In this document: positions 24,968 through 36,098 of the stretch, piece after piece
How positions within the stretch are numbered: the stretch's first letter is position 1
Layout of the letters: the number at the start of each line of letters is the position of its first letter
DNA from: Elysia chlorotica
Lineage: Eukaryota > Mollusca > Gastropoda > Plakobranchidae
Reading direction: 5' to 3'
Assembly (NCBI GenBank): GCA_003991915.1
Contig: RQTK01000179.1
Location: forward strand, 544,957-608,956
DNA length: 64,000 nucleotides
The notes under the pieces: generated by a model
What the model was told of the DNA's origin: nothing
The model's input: the letters and a program-made list of their open reading frames with translations, nothing else
Databases searched by the model: none
Translations under genes and position numbers: made by a program

Positions 24968-25912
24968 TCACATGTGCGGCCGTGCTATCCTCGGCACAAG
25001 GATTATCTGCCCCTGGGGATGCATTGCTGCTGCAGCGGGAACCATCTGCATCCCAGGGACCAGGCCCTGCAGCTGGGCTGCCTGGAGATGGGCCGCCTGT
25101 GCAGCATGGATGTGGGCAGCCTGGGCCTGGGCTTGGGCTTGAGCTTGTGCTTGAGCTTGGGCCTGAGCTTGGGCTTGGGCTTGGGCCTGGGCTTGGGCTT
25201 GAGCATGGGCTTGAGCTTGGGCTTGTGCTTGTGCCTGTGCGTGGGCAGCCATCATGTGGGTCACATACTGGGCACTAGTCACTGCTATTGCCCCCGGGTG
25301 GTGGTGGGCTGGGTGGTGAGACGCGGCCACAGGCACCTGGTGCGGCACTCCCGCGGCAGACAGGACTATCTGGTGTGGCACGGCCTGCTGCTGCTGCATG
25401 GCCAGCATGTGGGCCCCGGCCTGGTACGACACTGACGGCGCATACGCCAGCCTTCCGTCTGGCAGCTGGACCAGGTGGTGTCCGCCCGCGCCTGCCACCA
25501 TCTGCGGGTGGTGTGGGTGGTGCGCTGCAGCTGCCGCCTGCATCAGGTACGGGGAGGCCGGGTGCTGCTGGATCACCATGGCCGGGTGCTGGGCCTGCTG
25601 CTGCTGCTGGACTAGGGGCGACTGCGATGCAGGCACCAGGATCGTCTGGCCCCCCTGAGTCCACGCTGTGCTGCTTGCTACAGTCATCTCCTCCCCTGTG
25701 GCTCTGCCCTGCGCTGCCAGCATGGCTGCCTCCTCCATCTCCTTCTGCTCCGCTGCCAGGGTTGCTTCGTCCATCTCTTTCTGGCGGGCCAGCGCCGCAG
25801 CCTCAGCCTCCTGGGCCTGCTCGTCTTCGTCGTCATCACTGCTCTCAGGCTCGCCCTTCGCCTGGTGCTCCTGCCGACGCTGCTGTTTCTTGGCGTGCTT
25901 CTGCGCCTGCTC
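24968..25912 (-). CDS. GPATCH8: GPATCH8-like last exon: Gln/His-rich C-terminus with a Gln-Ala repeat
   Basis: It starts after a CTCTACAG acceptor with EQAQKHAKKQQRRQEHQA, an acidic stretch (SSDDDEDEQ), then a helix-prone A/E/K segment. It continues into a Q/H/A-rich region and about 25 Gln-Ala pairs near 25115-25245, and ends GQIILVPRIARPHM and TGA. 945 bases, 315 codons. The previous exon ends YRKLM; the joined YRKLMEQAQKHAKKQ matches the YSKLQQAAQQH region of GPATCH8. GC-rich for this window. Several long frames on the opposite strand are shadows of this repeat. Confidence 0.87.
   Translation of the reverse strand, partial: EQAQKHAKKQQRRQEHQAKGEPESSDDDEDEQAQEAEAAALARQKEMDEATLAAEQKEMEEAAMLAAQGRATGEEMTVASSTAWTQGGQTILVPASQSPLVQQQQQAQHPAMVIQQHPASPYLMQAAAAAHHPHHPQMVAGAGGHHLVQLPDGRLAYAPSVSYQAGAHMLAMQQQQAVPHQIVLSAAGVPHQVPVAASHHPAHHHPGAIAVTSAQYVTHMMAAHAQAQAQAQAQAHAQAQAQAQAQAQAQAQAQAQAQAQAQAQAAHIHAAQAAHLQAAQLQGLVPGMQMVPAAAAMHPQGQIILVPRIARPHM
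25115..25245 (-). repeat. Hexanucleotide repeat encoding poly(Gln-Ala)
   Basis: Imperfect CAAGCC/CAGGCC/CAAGCT units on the - strand. Mixed synonymous codons suggest an older repeat held by protein-level constraint; the length may still vary between individuals. Confidence 0.85.
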
Positions 25913-27205
25913 CTGTAGAGAGGAGACATTTCGAAGCAGTCAGTTCTGGTAACTTTTTAATCTCATATAAACAAATTAAATTTTTTTTAAACATCCCCAT
26001 TTTTTTAACAAGTTGGAAAGCTCAATGTGTAATGTTTTCTTTAAATTTATTTTGCCATTTCCGGAGCTTTTCCCCTTTGAATTCACTATTTCAAAAAAGC
26101 CATGATGAATATACAGAAAAACTAGGTAATAACGAGATTTTTTGTTTTTCTTTAATATCTCTCGTTATAGCAAGTGTTCTCGTTATTCCCAAAATAAGAC
26201 TCAAGTCAAAGAGAAATCTATTGAAAGAGGAAAATTATGCCCTCATCATTTTACCAGTTTTTATAAGTGTTCTATGTAGTACTATTAGGGATGAACTTGG
26301 CTGTTCCACTGTCTAGCATTGCACTATGCAGTTTTGTTTACTTAAATAATAGAAAAAGGTTTAAGTGCCTGTAGGAGAGGTTGTGGTTATCAATAGTCAC
26401 CGTTAGCGACTGCATGGGGAGGGTGTGGAGAGAGTGACGACTGGGTTGAGTTGAGTTGGTTGTCCAACATCAGCCCTATATAGACTATATTGTGGACGGA
26501 CCCCAATACTGACACCTGACAATTTTTATGTGCTGTCACACACAATACAGAGCAGGGTTACCCTGACTCCTGTCTCAGTAGGCCACATTAAAGTGACACC
26601 GACCCAACCAGTAGGGACAAAAATTGCAAGGGTCGAACAACATACCTTTTGCATCAGAAGCCGAAGTTCTACCTGAGGGCCACCGCATCCCCCACTGGTC
26701 TGGGACATTGTCATTGTGTGCGCAGGTTTGAGGTGCCAGAATGAGATATTTCTTACTTGGGACCTTTCTCAATGTTCTTTTTTGTGTTGGGAATGGGTTT
26801 AGGGCAGATCTTTCCTCAACTTCTCATTATTAGCAAGGTCATCTAATTTATGATCTCGTTATTTCCCAAAAAGACGAAAGGGCGCAAATAGAGAGAAAAA
26901 CAGGGATTTTCAAACCTCTGTTATTCCAATAGTTCTCTTTATTTGAGATTTAAAATGGGGACTACTGGATTAATAAAACATAGATGTTATTTTGTTGGAA
27001 AACAGTAATAAATCCTTCTTAACTCCTCCATATTATTTTGTTTTAAAGGGAATCAGAAAAAAATCATTTGTAAAATAGCCCTCAATAAATCAAACAAATT
27101 AAAAAATTAAAGTCAGACCCCATGGTAAAATGTGACAACGCAAGTCCCAATGGGGTTGAATGCTGATGTGATTTGACAGCTTCCTTTGTTGGTTATTCCA
27201 CTTAC
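25913..27205 (-). other. Intron of the GPATCH8-like gene
   Basis: 1.3 kb, with one SINE in the middle; no exon seen. Confidence 0.7.
26430..26705 (-). mobile_element. tRNA-type SINE, - orientation
   Basis: On + it begins GGGTTGAGTTGAGTTGGTTG, TCCAACATCAGCCCTATATA, then CTGACAATTTTTATGTGCTG and ACACCGACCCAACCAGTAGG. It ends in a tRNA-like head with GGGCCACCGCATCCCC. This is the reverse complement of the 10.6-kb SINE. Confidence 0.83.
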
Positions 27206-28510
27206 CATGAGTTTTCTGTACTGCTCTGCCTGCTCTGGCGGAATGAGAGGTGGCATGGGTTTTATCTCCTCTTTCTTTTCCTCTTCTTTCTTTGGAGGTG
27301 GTGGGGGCTGAGGTGTCGGGGGCTTAGGTGGTGGAAGGGGAGGGGGTTCCATCGCATCCTTCTGGTTAGACTGTGAAGAGGCTGTGGTGGTCGTGGATGC
27401 CACACCCGATGTTGCTACATGCGGTGGAGGCAAGCTGAAGTTAGGGGGCGGTTGGCTGAACATCGGGACAGGGCCTCTGTAGCCTGGGGCTCCAGGATTC
27501 CTCGGGGGCATCCCAGGCCTTGGCGGAGGGTACTGACCATCCCTAGGGAGACCAGGAGGGGGCGCCATTCTGGGACGAGGACCTCCTGGAGGGTGGGGCC
27601 CCTGACCTGGCATGGGTGGACCCATTCTGGCCATCGGTGGACCCATGCGGGACCTTAAACCCATTGGACCTGGCGCATTCATCATACCGGGCCTTGGCGG
27701 ACCCCTCATGCCAGGAGGTCCCAGCATGCCTGGTGGGCCGCGAGGACCCATGGGGCCCCTGGGAGGACCACGTGGAGGACCTCTCATTCCGGGAGGGCCC
27801 ATGGGACCACCGGGACCCATGGGGGGTCTCGGCCCTCGAGGTCCCATAGGACCATTGGGTCCCATTCTAAGCGGCGGGCCCATTCCTGGTCGCGGGGGAC
27901 CAAAACGTGGGTCATGTGGTGGGAACATCCGTAGAGGGCCCCTAAATCCTGGTGGGGGAGGGCCGCGTGGGTGCAGGGGCATGTTAGGGCCACCTGGATG
28001 CCTTATTGGGGGGTGGTGGTAAGGGTCGTGGCCATAGTCATAGTCCTCTTCACCTAGCTCATAATGTTCATACTCAGCTCCTTCAAATTCAAAGCCCTCA
28101 TAGCCGGTGTCTTCGCAGAATGTAGGATCATGATAGCCATAGTGTTGATCATAGGCTGCATTCTCGTCATAGTGTTCACTGGCGGCAAGGTGAGCTGATG
28201 CCATCAAGGGCTCAGGCTGGGCAGCTACACCTGCACCCTCAGCAGCCGGCAAAGGCACACTGCTTGCATCTGTGTCCACAGAGGTAGTAACTGTTGTCCC
28301 AGCAGCTGTTGCTGTGGTCGTCACAGCTGTAGAGGTAGTGGTAACAGCAGAGGCATCTGTCTTGGGTTCCACCTTGCTGGTGGTAGAGGCTTCCCCCACG
28401 TTGGGGAGTGGAATGTCATTCAGACCAGTGGTCTCGTCTTTCTTGTCTTTTTCAGTTGAGTCAGTAGAAGAATTTGCTGCAGCAGCATCTGAAGGAGGAT
28501 CTTTGTTGGG
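27206..28510 (-). CDS. GPATCH8: GPATCH8-like large exon, 3' portion: Thr/Ser-rich, acidic and G/P/R/M-rich regions
   Basis: The frame continues from PPDEIPL into [16 protein letters not shown], a T/S/V-rich stretch, an acidic Tyr-rich block ([15 protein letters not shown]), then a long low-complexity region of GPMGPRGPP and PPGMRGPP units (about 27540-28010). It ends [16 protein letters not shown] at a GTAAGT donor. The G/P/R/M region is a hallmark of RNA-binding, phase-separating nuclear proteins (family knowledge). The boundary at 28510 is not a splice site but the edge of the duplicated block: the same exon continues at 29573. Confidence 0.85.
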
Positions 28511-29572
28511 TAGAGGAATTTCATCAGGGGGACCTCCACTGCCTCCTCCAGCAGTTGCCACATTCTTCCCTGCCGTCGCTGTGGTCACTGGTGCAACAGT
28601 GATGGTTGTCACTGAGGCTGGCAGAATGGGAGACTTCTTGTGCAGTTTTCTCAGTTTCCGAGGACTTCTGGATCTCCCTCTCCTTCCCCTGGACAGTGAG
28701 CGGCTGTAGCTCCGAGATCTCGTGTAACTGCGCGACCAGCTTGAGCTCGAAAGGGTTGCAACTGTAATGGAGGGAGGGCAACACTTTAGTGTATTTCAGG
28801 GTCTCAGACGGCCAGTCAATTTCATCATGGGAGTCTTTCACCAGCCGCACCTTCACAAAACTCTCCATGACTTGTTTCACGGCAATTGCTGGACCGGTTG
28901 TTAAACTGTCTACAGAGGTGGTCACAGCAGTAGACGGGGTAACTGTCACTGACCCAGAGGGAGGATCTGTGGTGCTCGTTAAATCTGCCGAAGTCTCCCT
29001 GAAAAAAAGAGGAATGTGCAAAATGTGTAGAAAAAGTCTGTGCGTAGGAGACACAAACATACGTATGGTCTACCTAATTTTTTCGTTTCTTAAAGAGATG
29101 AGAGTGGGGCAAGGGGTATAATGAATGACTAAAAAAGCCGAACAACTGCAACGACAAACTGTTTATTTATTACCCCATTTTTCACTTAGCAAACTGATAT
29201 TCCTTACGCTTTACACATTTGTTATATCTTTATTAAATTAGAAAAGTAAAGGGAGTGAGAAAGAAACTTCAAGGTATTTTCTTTGCAATACTTCCAACAT
29301 TATTCAAGTTATATATCATTAAACTTGAAAGTGAACATTTTAGTCAATTCACTTACATCAAGTTCATGGCTCGTTTTTCTTCTTCAATGCTATCCATCAG
29401 GGTGAGTGGCCGTGGCGGCGGAACATCCACCTGGTCTGGCTCCTCCAAGTTGAAAGCAGCGGAAGCTGCTGCAGCAACCTTAGGTGTCGTCTTGCTGAAG
29501 AACGAGAAGCTCACACTGCCCTTGGCCAGCTCACCTGGCTCCTTGACACTGCAGACATTGAAAACACGGGAC
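28511..29572 (-). pseudogene. Partial, internally deleted duplicate of GPATCH8-like exon sequence
   Basis: 28511-28750 equals 29573-29812, and 28750-29572 matches about 31665-32485 with about a dozen scattered differences. The 1,852 bases that lie between these two parts in the complete copy are missing. The join is at a single shared A with no longer homology. Exon copies are at 29357-29548 (intact) and 28998 downward. After SCNP the frame shifts and reads the RS segment out of frame to a stop at 28524. On the other side, the complete copy runs into intron sequence and stops within about 13 codons. Neither path gives the full protein, so this is either a real disrupting rearrangement or two haplotypes joined in the assembly. 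Confidence 0.85.
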
Positions 29573-31913
29573 TAGAGGAATTTCATCAGGGGGACCTCCA
29601 CTGCCTCCTCCAGCAGTTGCCACATTCTTCCCTGCCGTCGCTGTGGTCACTGGTGCAACAGTGATGGTTGTCACTGAGGCTGGCAGAATGGGAGACTTCT
29701 TGTGCAGTTTTCTCAGTTTCCGAGGACTTCTGGATCTCCCTCTCCTTCCCCTGGACAGTGAGCGGCTGTAGCTCCGAGATCTCGTGTAACTGCGCGACCA
29801 GCTTGAGCTCGACCTACTGCTGTAGCTATAGGAGCGGCGCCGACTGCTGCGTCTACTGTGGCGATGGCGAGATCGGCTGCGACTACGACTGTAGGAATAC
29901 GAGCGAGATCGTGAGCGGCTGTCATCGGTGTAGTACGAATCCTCAGAATAGCTGCGATACGAGTCACCAGAGTGAGATCTGTGAGACCTCGATCTCGAGC
30001 GAGATTCAGACGATTCAGAGGAGGTGTAAGATCTGTGCCTGTGTCGACTCCTACTGTGGCTGCCACTGAGAGCATCCTCTGCAGGTTTGCCTGCTGAGCA
30101 ATCTTTGGAACTTGTCACAGCTTCACTAGAGTCCTTTTTACTCTTGTCACTAACTAACTTAGGGGTGGTACCTGATGGATTAGAAGACGGGTTTGTCAGA
30201 ATCTTTCCCATCAAAGGAGGGATCACTTTGCCATTCACAAGTTTACCTGCTTCAGACAATTTAGAAGCCGTCTTTTCGGCTAATCCTGTTTGAGGATTGG
30301 GAGAGTCTACACCATTTGGTGTAAGAGTTTTCTTGAGGGCATCTTCACCTTCGCTGTCACTTGTATCCCATTTGCTTTTCGTACCTTCAGTGGTTTCTTC
30401 CTTGTGCTCATAGATACCTTCCATTTTGCTCCAGGTGTCCTCTTGGTTTTCTTTAGTAGAAGAGCCTGATTTTCTATCGCCAGCCACTTTACCAACTTTA
30501 GCAGGCACTGCTGTGTCAGCTCCACTGCAAGCACTTGCAGATCTCTTTCTACTTGTCGAGCTGCTTGCTCCAGCTGTACTGGGAGCTTCACCATTAACCA
30601 CAGGAGCTAAAGGATCAGTCATCTCTTCCTTTTTATTCTCCATTTTTACTGCCTGTGCACTGTCCTTTCCTACAGTTTTGTCTGAAGAATCTAGAATTTT
30701 AACAGCTTCTCCGTTTTTAGGTGCTTTTGCGCCAGCCTCAGGCTTTGAATCCAACCCTTTCTCTGCGTCCGCTTCTCCTGGGGTTTGCATGGCATCTGTG
30801 TTTAAAGCATTTGCTTCACCGGTCAGTGAACCAGCAGGGTGGGCTGAAGTCCTACGAGAATGTCGTTTACGGGAATGCCTAAAGCGCTTAATTTTAGGCT
30901 GGCCAGAAGGTTCTAGCTCTGCATCAGATGGCAAATGTGTGTCTTCCTCGTCTTCATTGTAATCTATCTTTACTTTAGGTTCTTTAGCATTAGCAGTGTC
31001 TGCTGCAGTGCCCTCTACTTTGGCCTTTTCAGATGCACAGTGAGCTTTGGCTCTTTGTGAGCGTGTGGAGCCAGGACGCCTGTGGGATTTCCGTTTGTGT
31101 TTCTTGTGCTTCCCTGCTCGACCACTGGACGCGTTAGTTTTGTCTCCATTAACATCAGTTTTACACTTCTCTGTGGCTTCTTTACCATCCTCCGCCTTTT
31201 CTCCTTCTGCAGTCCCAGAGCTTTTGCTCTTGTGAGGTCTTTTACGGTGCGATTTGCGCTTGGTTTTCCCATCATCCTCTCCACCTGCATTTTCACCTTC
31301 TTTTTCCTCTTTTTCACCCTCAGTTGCCTTTTTGCTCTTGTGTCTTCTCTTACTTTTTTTCTTCTTTTTCTTCTTCTCAGTCTTTTCCTGACCATCTGGA
31401 ACTTTTTCTTCTCCCTCCTCTTTCTTTGCTGCAACATCTTCACCTTTTCCTTCTCCATCACCCGGCTTACTGCTTTTCTTTTTCTTTTTTTTCTTTCTAG
31501 ACGAATGTTTCTTCCTCGATTTTTCTGCGCTCAACTGCTCAGACTTTTTTCCTTCTTCTGTGACAACTGTGGACGCTGAGTCCTGTTCTTCCCCTGGAAC
31601 AACTTCTTCAGGTTTGCTTTCATCGGTGTTTGGTAATCCATAGATATCTTTGAAGTTAAACTGTAAAGGGTTGCAACTGTAATGGAGGGAGGGCAACACT
31701 TTAGTGTATTTCAGGGTCTCAGACGGCCAGTCAATTTCATCATGGGGGTCTTTCACCAGCCGCACCTTCACAAAACTCTCCATGACTTGTTTCACGGCAA
31801 TTGCTGGACCGGTTGTTAAACTGTCTACAGAGGTGGTCACAGCAGTAGACGGGGTGACTGTCACTGATCCAGAGGGAGGATCTGTGGTGCTCGTTAAATC
31901 TGCCGAAGTCTCC
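29573..31913 (-). CDS. GPATCH8: GPATCH8-like large exon, 5' portion: conserved WPSE block, Lys-rich block, RS domain
   Basis: It starts after a TTTTTTCAG-type acceptor, completing the Met codon of NLM, with ETSADLTSTTDPP. About 65 residues in is the conserved block DEIDWPSETLKYTK...CNPLQFNFKDIYG, then Lys/Arg-rich stretches (KKKKKKKSSKPGDGEG, KKKKKKKSKRRHKSKKA; nuclear localisation). A Lys/Glu/Ser/Thr-rich linker carries NGKVIPPLMGKILTN, followed by a classic RS domain (SRSRSYSYSRSRSRSRHRH) and RSPRKLRKLHKKSPIL. It ends at PPDEIPL where the duplicated block begins. RS domains of this kind bind other SR proteins in splicing complexes (family knowledge). Confidence 0.88.
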
Positions 31914-32269
31914 CTGAAAAAAAGGGGAATGTGCAAAATGTGTAGGAAAAGTCTGTGCGTAGGAGACACAAATATACTTAGGTCTACCTAATTTTTTCGT
32001 TTCTTAAAGAGATGAGAGTGGGGCAAGGGGTATAATGAATGACTAAAAAAGCTGAACAACTGCAACGACAAACTGTTTATTTATCACCTCATTTTTCACT
32101 TAGCAAACAGATATTCCTTACGCTTTACACATTTGTTATATCTTTATTAAATTAGAAAAGTAAAGGGAGTGAGAAAGAAACTTCAAGGTATTTTCTTTGC
32201 AATACTTCAACATAATTCAAGTTATATATCATTAAACTTGAAAGTGAACATTTTAGTCAATTCACTTAC

Positions 32270-32461
32270 ATCAAGTTCATGGCTCGTTTTTCTTCTTCAA
32301 TGCTATCCATCAGGGTGAGTGGCCGTGGCGGCGGAACATCCACCTGGTCTGGCTCCTCCAAGTTGAAAGCAGCGGAAGCTGCTGCAGCAACCTTAGGTGT
32401 CGTCTTGCTGAAGAACGAGAAGCTCACACTGCCCTTGGCCAGCTCACCTGGCTCCTTGACA
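32270..32461 (-). CDS. GPATCH8: GPATCH8-like exon with the SFSFFSK motif
   Basis: 192 bases between GTCTGCAG and donor GTAAGT. It encodes VKEPGELAKGSVSFSFFSK, an Ala-rich stretch, NLEEPDQVDVPPPRPLTLMD and EEEKRAMNL. The split codons match the exon before it (ends AT) and after it (starts G). A near-identical copy sits at 29357-29548. Confidence 0.88.
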
Positions 32462-32859
32462 CTGCAGACATTGAAAACACGGGACAATTTTTACTGCAGT
32501 TAGACACATTGCAAAGACAGAAAAGACTTAATGGTTTGCAGGGTTTTTTAGTTAACTCAGCAACCACTGATTCCTTGGTACTGCCGACTTTGAAACATAT
32601 TGGATGATAAATTGTACTGCAGTCACTGTATCAGCAACATTGCAGCCATTGAAAAGACTGAATAGTTATTTTTAGTTAATTGTACACTCAGTAAGACAGT
32701 GCACTGCAAAAAAGAAAAGATAAAATCATTTGTTTTTTGTCTCTTGTTTGGCTTTTTTAATTGTCAAGTGATTGATTATTTTTTTACTTACACAGTCAGC
32801 AACACTGTAAACTTTGAAAAGATTGGAAATTGTTTTTGTTGTTTTTAATGAGTCACTAT

Positions 32860-33010
32860 TATGTGACTGGCTGCAACAAAAGTCCTGGTATCCACCCCCA
32901 GTCTCTATGTGGCAGCATGTAAAAATTCCAAGAATTTAGTCTTGGAACCAATGCTCGTTAAAGCTTAGCTTGCTGATGTTGAACGTTTTTAAAAAAAGCA
33001 AGCGACCAAC
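32860..33010 (+). mobile_element. Decayed SINE body
   Basis: GTGACTGGCTGCAACAAAAG, TGGTATCCACCCCCAGTCTC, TGTGGCAGCATGTAAAAATT and GCTGATGTTGAACG follow the SINE order with many changes; it ends CGACCAACCAAAC. Confidence 0.6.
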
Positions 33011-33623
33011 CAAACACTATATGCAATGGTAACTTAAAACCAAAATTGTTCCAGATTACTTTATTTAACAACAAAGGAAATCTAAGAAAGTAATTGATGT
33101 ATTTAGATCACGAAGAGGAGTAAGTCAGTTGTTTTTCTCAAAACTACAACAAACAAACAAAACAAAAAAATGCCATCTGTTAGCACAGTGACAGTATCCA
33201 TTTAGAGTAAAACCACCTTTGAAGGTAAAATTCATTTCCAACTGAAAGTAACAAAATGTATATTATAATTATATTTACAAAAATGACACATGTTAATTTT
33301 AAACCATAAATTTTATTTTTTTTTCATCTGTAAGACCAAACAGGCGATCAATTCTTTTAAAGGAAAAAGTCAACCAAGACAAGGTTAATTTGAGTGGTGT
33401 ACATAGCTGCCAACTTTTGAGAAAGCAAATACAGATTTTTAGCGCGGTTAGTCACTGCAAACCTAATTGATGGCCAAGCTTATTTAGTTCAGCTATGAAT
33501 ACATGTATTGACTTAAACACTTGTATGCTTTAAAATCATAACTTACAAAAAACATTTTTTCTTCCTTTTTTGGGAGTATGTGTGTGTTTTTGTTTTGATC
33601 TTTTTCTTTTTTTTTTTTTTTTA

Positions 33624-33703
33624 TTTTGTTGACTTTCATCTCTAGTGTCAGAAACAGCAACAAATTTTGTTGACTTTCATCTCTAGAGTCAGAAACAGCA
33701 ATA
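33624..33703. repeat. ~40-bp direct tandem duplication
   Basis: TTTTGTTGACTTTCATCTCT then AG.GTCAGAAACAGCAA occurs twice with one or two differences. Confidence 0.8.
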
Positions 33704-35268
33704 TTCAGGCTTTGCATCAACTAAATATACTATTTTAAGATAGTTGAATAAAGAATGTAAGCTTTCTAGCATGCCCAAAGCAATTGGAACTAATACCATT
33801 GTCATTGACTGAAGTAACCAGCAGGGTACAAATCCGAAATTTAATTTGCCCAACGGTCGGCCTCAAACTAGGCACTGAGAATCAGACAGTCTGGTACTTA
33901 AACCAGTTCGCCCCTCATGATCAACTACACTAATTCTCGGTTTTTATCAGAATTAGATCTAGATCTATACCATCGTATGTCAAACTAGATTTATAATATA
34001 AAGCCACAATCTAGATTCACTTTCATTAGATGTAGTGTCACTTCGGAACCACAGATAGGTTTGTTTGGATGTATGTATTCCATCGGCAATTTAATGGGGA
34101 ATACCGCAAATCGGGTGTCGCCGAAAAGATCGTAAATGTACGATAATGATCGAAAATTTAGATATCCACGTGGGTAATTAAAATGATCATCATAAAAAAA
34201 TGTTTTAACAATAATTCTAATCGATAACGGTGGCATCAGTTTGGCTAGAGTTGCAACAAGTTAGCGACAGGCAACAACAATCATCCGTTTAAAATACCAG
34301 ATCAAGATTAAGCTCAGATCTATGTTCCCGAATCCCGACGACAATATATAAGCAAGATTTATAAAGAGAAGTGAAAGCTGTGAAGAGAATTAAAGTAATT
34401 TAGCCTAGTAATAATTATTTCTTTTTTAAGTAGCCCATTTTTTCTCGATATTTTAATATGCAATAACCAACAATCATGATCTTGTGCGGTATGTAACATC
34501 TTTGAGCAAATGCAATAATGCGCCGCCCAACAAGGATGCGTGTGAGTGTGTGTGTGTATGTCTGTGTGAAAGAGTAGCAGCGATTATGCCTAGCACTAAA
34601 AAATACGAAATTTGCCTAGCCCTACAAAATATGAAATTGTTTATCTGATCGTGCGAGAGTAAGAACTGAGCTGTGTGGGGACTGGCGCTTGACAGCGAAG
34701 ATGGTTTGAAGTCTAAATCAGTCTAACTTGTCGCCCCAAAACTGGATTCTTGGAAACAAACTCTCTGCCTAGCAGTAGAGTAGTAAACAAAGCTATGGGA
34801 TTCCCCAATGGACAGATCGCCGCCAGCGGAAGCATAATTGACGCTATAGTGGTACACTATTTACCATATTTTTTACCGAAAAGAGCCGTGAGTGAACGTT
34901 AAATCTACAAGTTGATAAAAGACTTGGCCGATCCCTACGCTTCTTACGAGACGTTGAAAACGTGAATGGGCGGTGTTAACGGCTGGGCTAACCCGGCGTT
35001 ATTGTCGAAAATGGCAGCAACTACTGAGCGATCGACGGGACACCAGATTTTTAGCTGAATATCGTCAAATACGTATTTTTTCAACCAGATACGTACGGAC
35101 GTACTCGGGAGGTCGAATACGTACTAAATACGTATTATACGTACTGGTTGGCAGCTATGGGTGTATATTCAAGAAATTTTGTCTTCTCAGGGCAATTCAT
35201 CATACCTTCTAATTTTATTCAATACTAAAATCATATGCCAATTGTTTCAATTTCCTCAACAATCTTAC

Positions 35269-35321
35269 ATTTTCTCCACTGGTTTTGTTGGCAGAAGGAT
35301 ATCAGTCAGGTCTTCAACACT
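35269..35321 (-). CDS. GPATCH8: GPATCH8-like small exon with a stop straddling its donor
   Basis: 53 bases: SVEDLTDILLPTKPVEK plus two bases, between TTAATTTCAG and donor GTAAGA. Spliced, the next codon is ATT and the frame enters VKEPGE. Unspliced, it reads Met then TAA at once, so failure to splice gives a clean C-terminus here. Confidence 0.72.
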
Positions 35322-35651
35322 CTGAAATTAAATAATAACATTTAAACAAAAAATATTTAAATTACTTGCAGCAAGTCAACTTTTTTTACTGATACTCTCA
35401 TTCTTTGGATAACATAGGTTTTCAGTTGCTCGAGATATCCTTTCAAATAAGGCTCACCAGATCCTTTTGGACATTTTTCAGTAGTCCAAATTGTGTATGA
35501 GAGCAGTTTAAGAAAAATCTAATCCAACAAAGATAAACAAAAACATGTTTAAAAAATGTTAAAAATAAAAAAAACACAAAGTACATTAAATATACACAAC
35601 ACTGTGGCTTATTTATTTTCTTCCTTTACTGAATTTTTTTTCAAAGTGCAA

Positions 35652-35900
35652 GGTGAGTTGAGTGAGTAGACTTAACATCCAGCATCAGCACCATATAGGC
35701 TATACTGTGCCCCACGGGCCCCAAGACTGATGCTAACAATTTTCGAGGCTACACACAAGACAGGGTGGGGATACCATAACTCCTGTCTCATCCTGTCACA
35801 TTAAACTGACACTGACCCAACCAGTTACAGGGGACGAATCAGACAAATCTGCTGATTGTGGATACCAACACACTATCACTTGAGCCAGATCGCCCCCCTC
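35652..35900 (-). mobile_element. tRNA-type SINE, - orientation
   Basis: On + it begins GAGTTGAGTGAGTAGACTTA, CATCCAGCATCAGCACCATA, then GACTGATGCTAACAATTTTC and CTGACACTGACCCAACCAGT. It ends in CACTTGAGCCAGATCGCCCC, the inverted tRNA-like head. Confidence 0.8.
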
Positions 35901-36008
35901 AACTTGAACAAGCAAGGACTCTCTCCTCTAGTGAAAGGTGGAAAATCTCTCATTAAAAAGGATATTAAACTGGATACCAGGACTGACTGTGAATTCAAAG
36001 TTACGTAC

Positions 36009-36098
36009 ATTGTCATCACATGACTTGGGACTGCCAGGTGGCAGAGGGACATCTTCTGTCTTGATGGGGGGTGGGATCTTGATGGCAGAGATCTCCAG
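36009..36098 (-). CDS. GPATCH8: GPATCH8-like exon with a VPLPP motif
   Basis: 30 codons, phase 0 at both ends, between CTCTGCAG and donor GTACGT: LEISAIKIPPPIKTEDVPLP, then PGSPKSCDDN. IKTE may be a sumoylation-type site (psi-K-x-E); this is motif-level only. Confidence 0.78.

Larger units (their letters stand above)
32462..35268 (-). other. Intron of the GPATCH8-like gene
   Basis: 2.8 kb. It contains a decayed SINE (about 32860-33010), a 40-bp tandem duplication (33624-33703) and a TACGTA-rich patch near 35065-35150. No exon seen. Confidence 0.65.

Noticed and set aside
24974-26316. Several long frames on + across the GPATCH8-like last exon
   Set aside because: They are antisense shadows of GC-rich coding repeats (Gly-Leu from the Gln-Ala tract, Pro/Ala/Gly elsewhere).
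27419-28709. Gly/Pro-rich and Val/Ala-rich frames on +
   Set aside because: Antisense shadows of the G/P/R/M-rich and Thr/Ser-rich parts of the - strand exon.
31082-31579. Phe/Leu-rich, membrane-like frame on +
   Set aside because: Antisense of the Lys-rich coding block (AAG/AAA read as CTT/TTT).
33400-35165. Short inverted match CATAGCTGCCAAC at about 33403 and 35146-35160
   Set aside because: Only about 13 bases match; not enough to call a transposon with terminal repeats.
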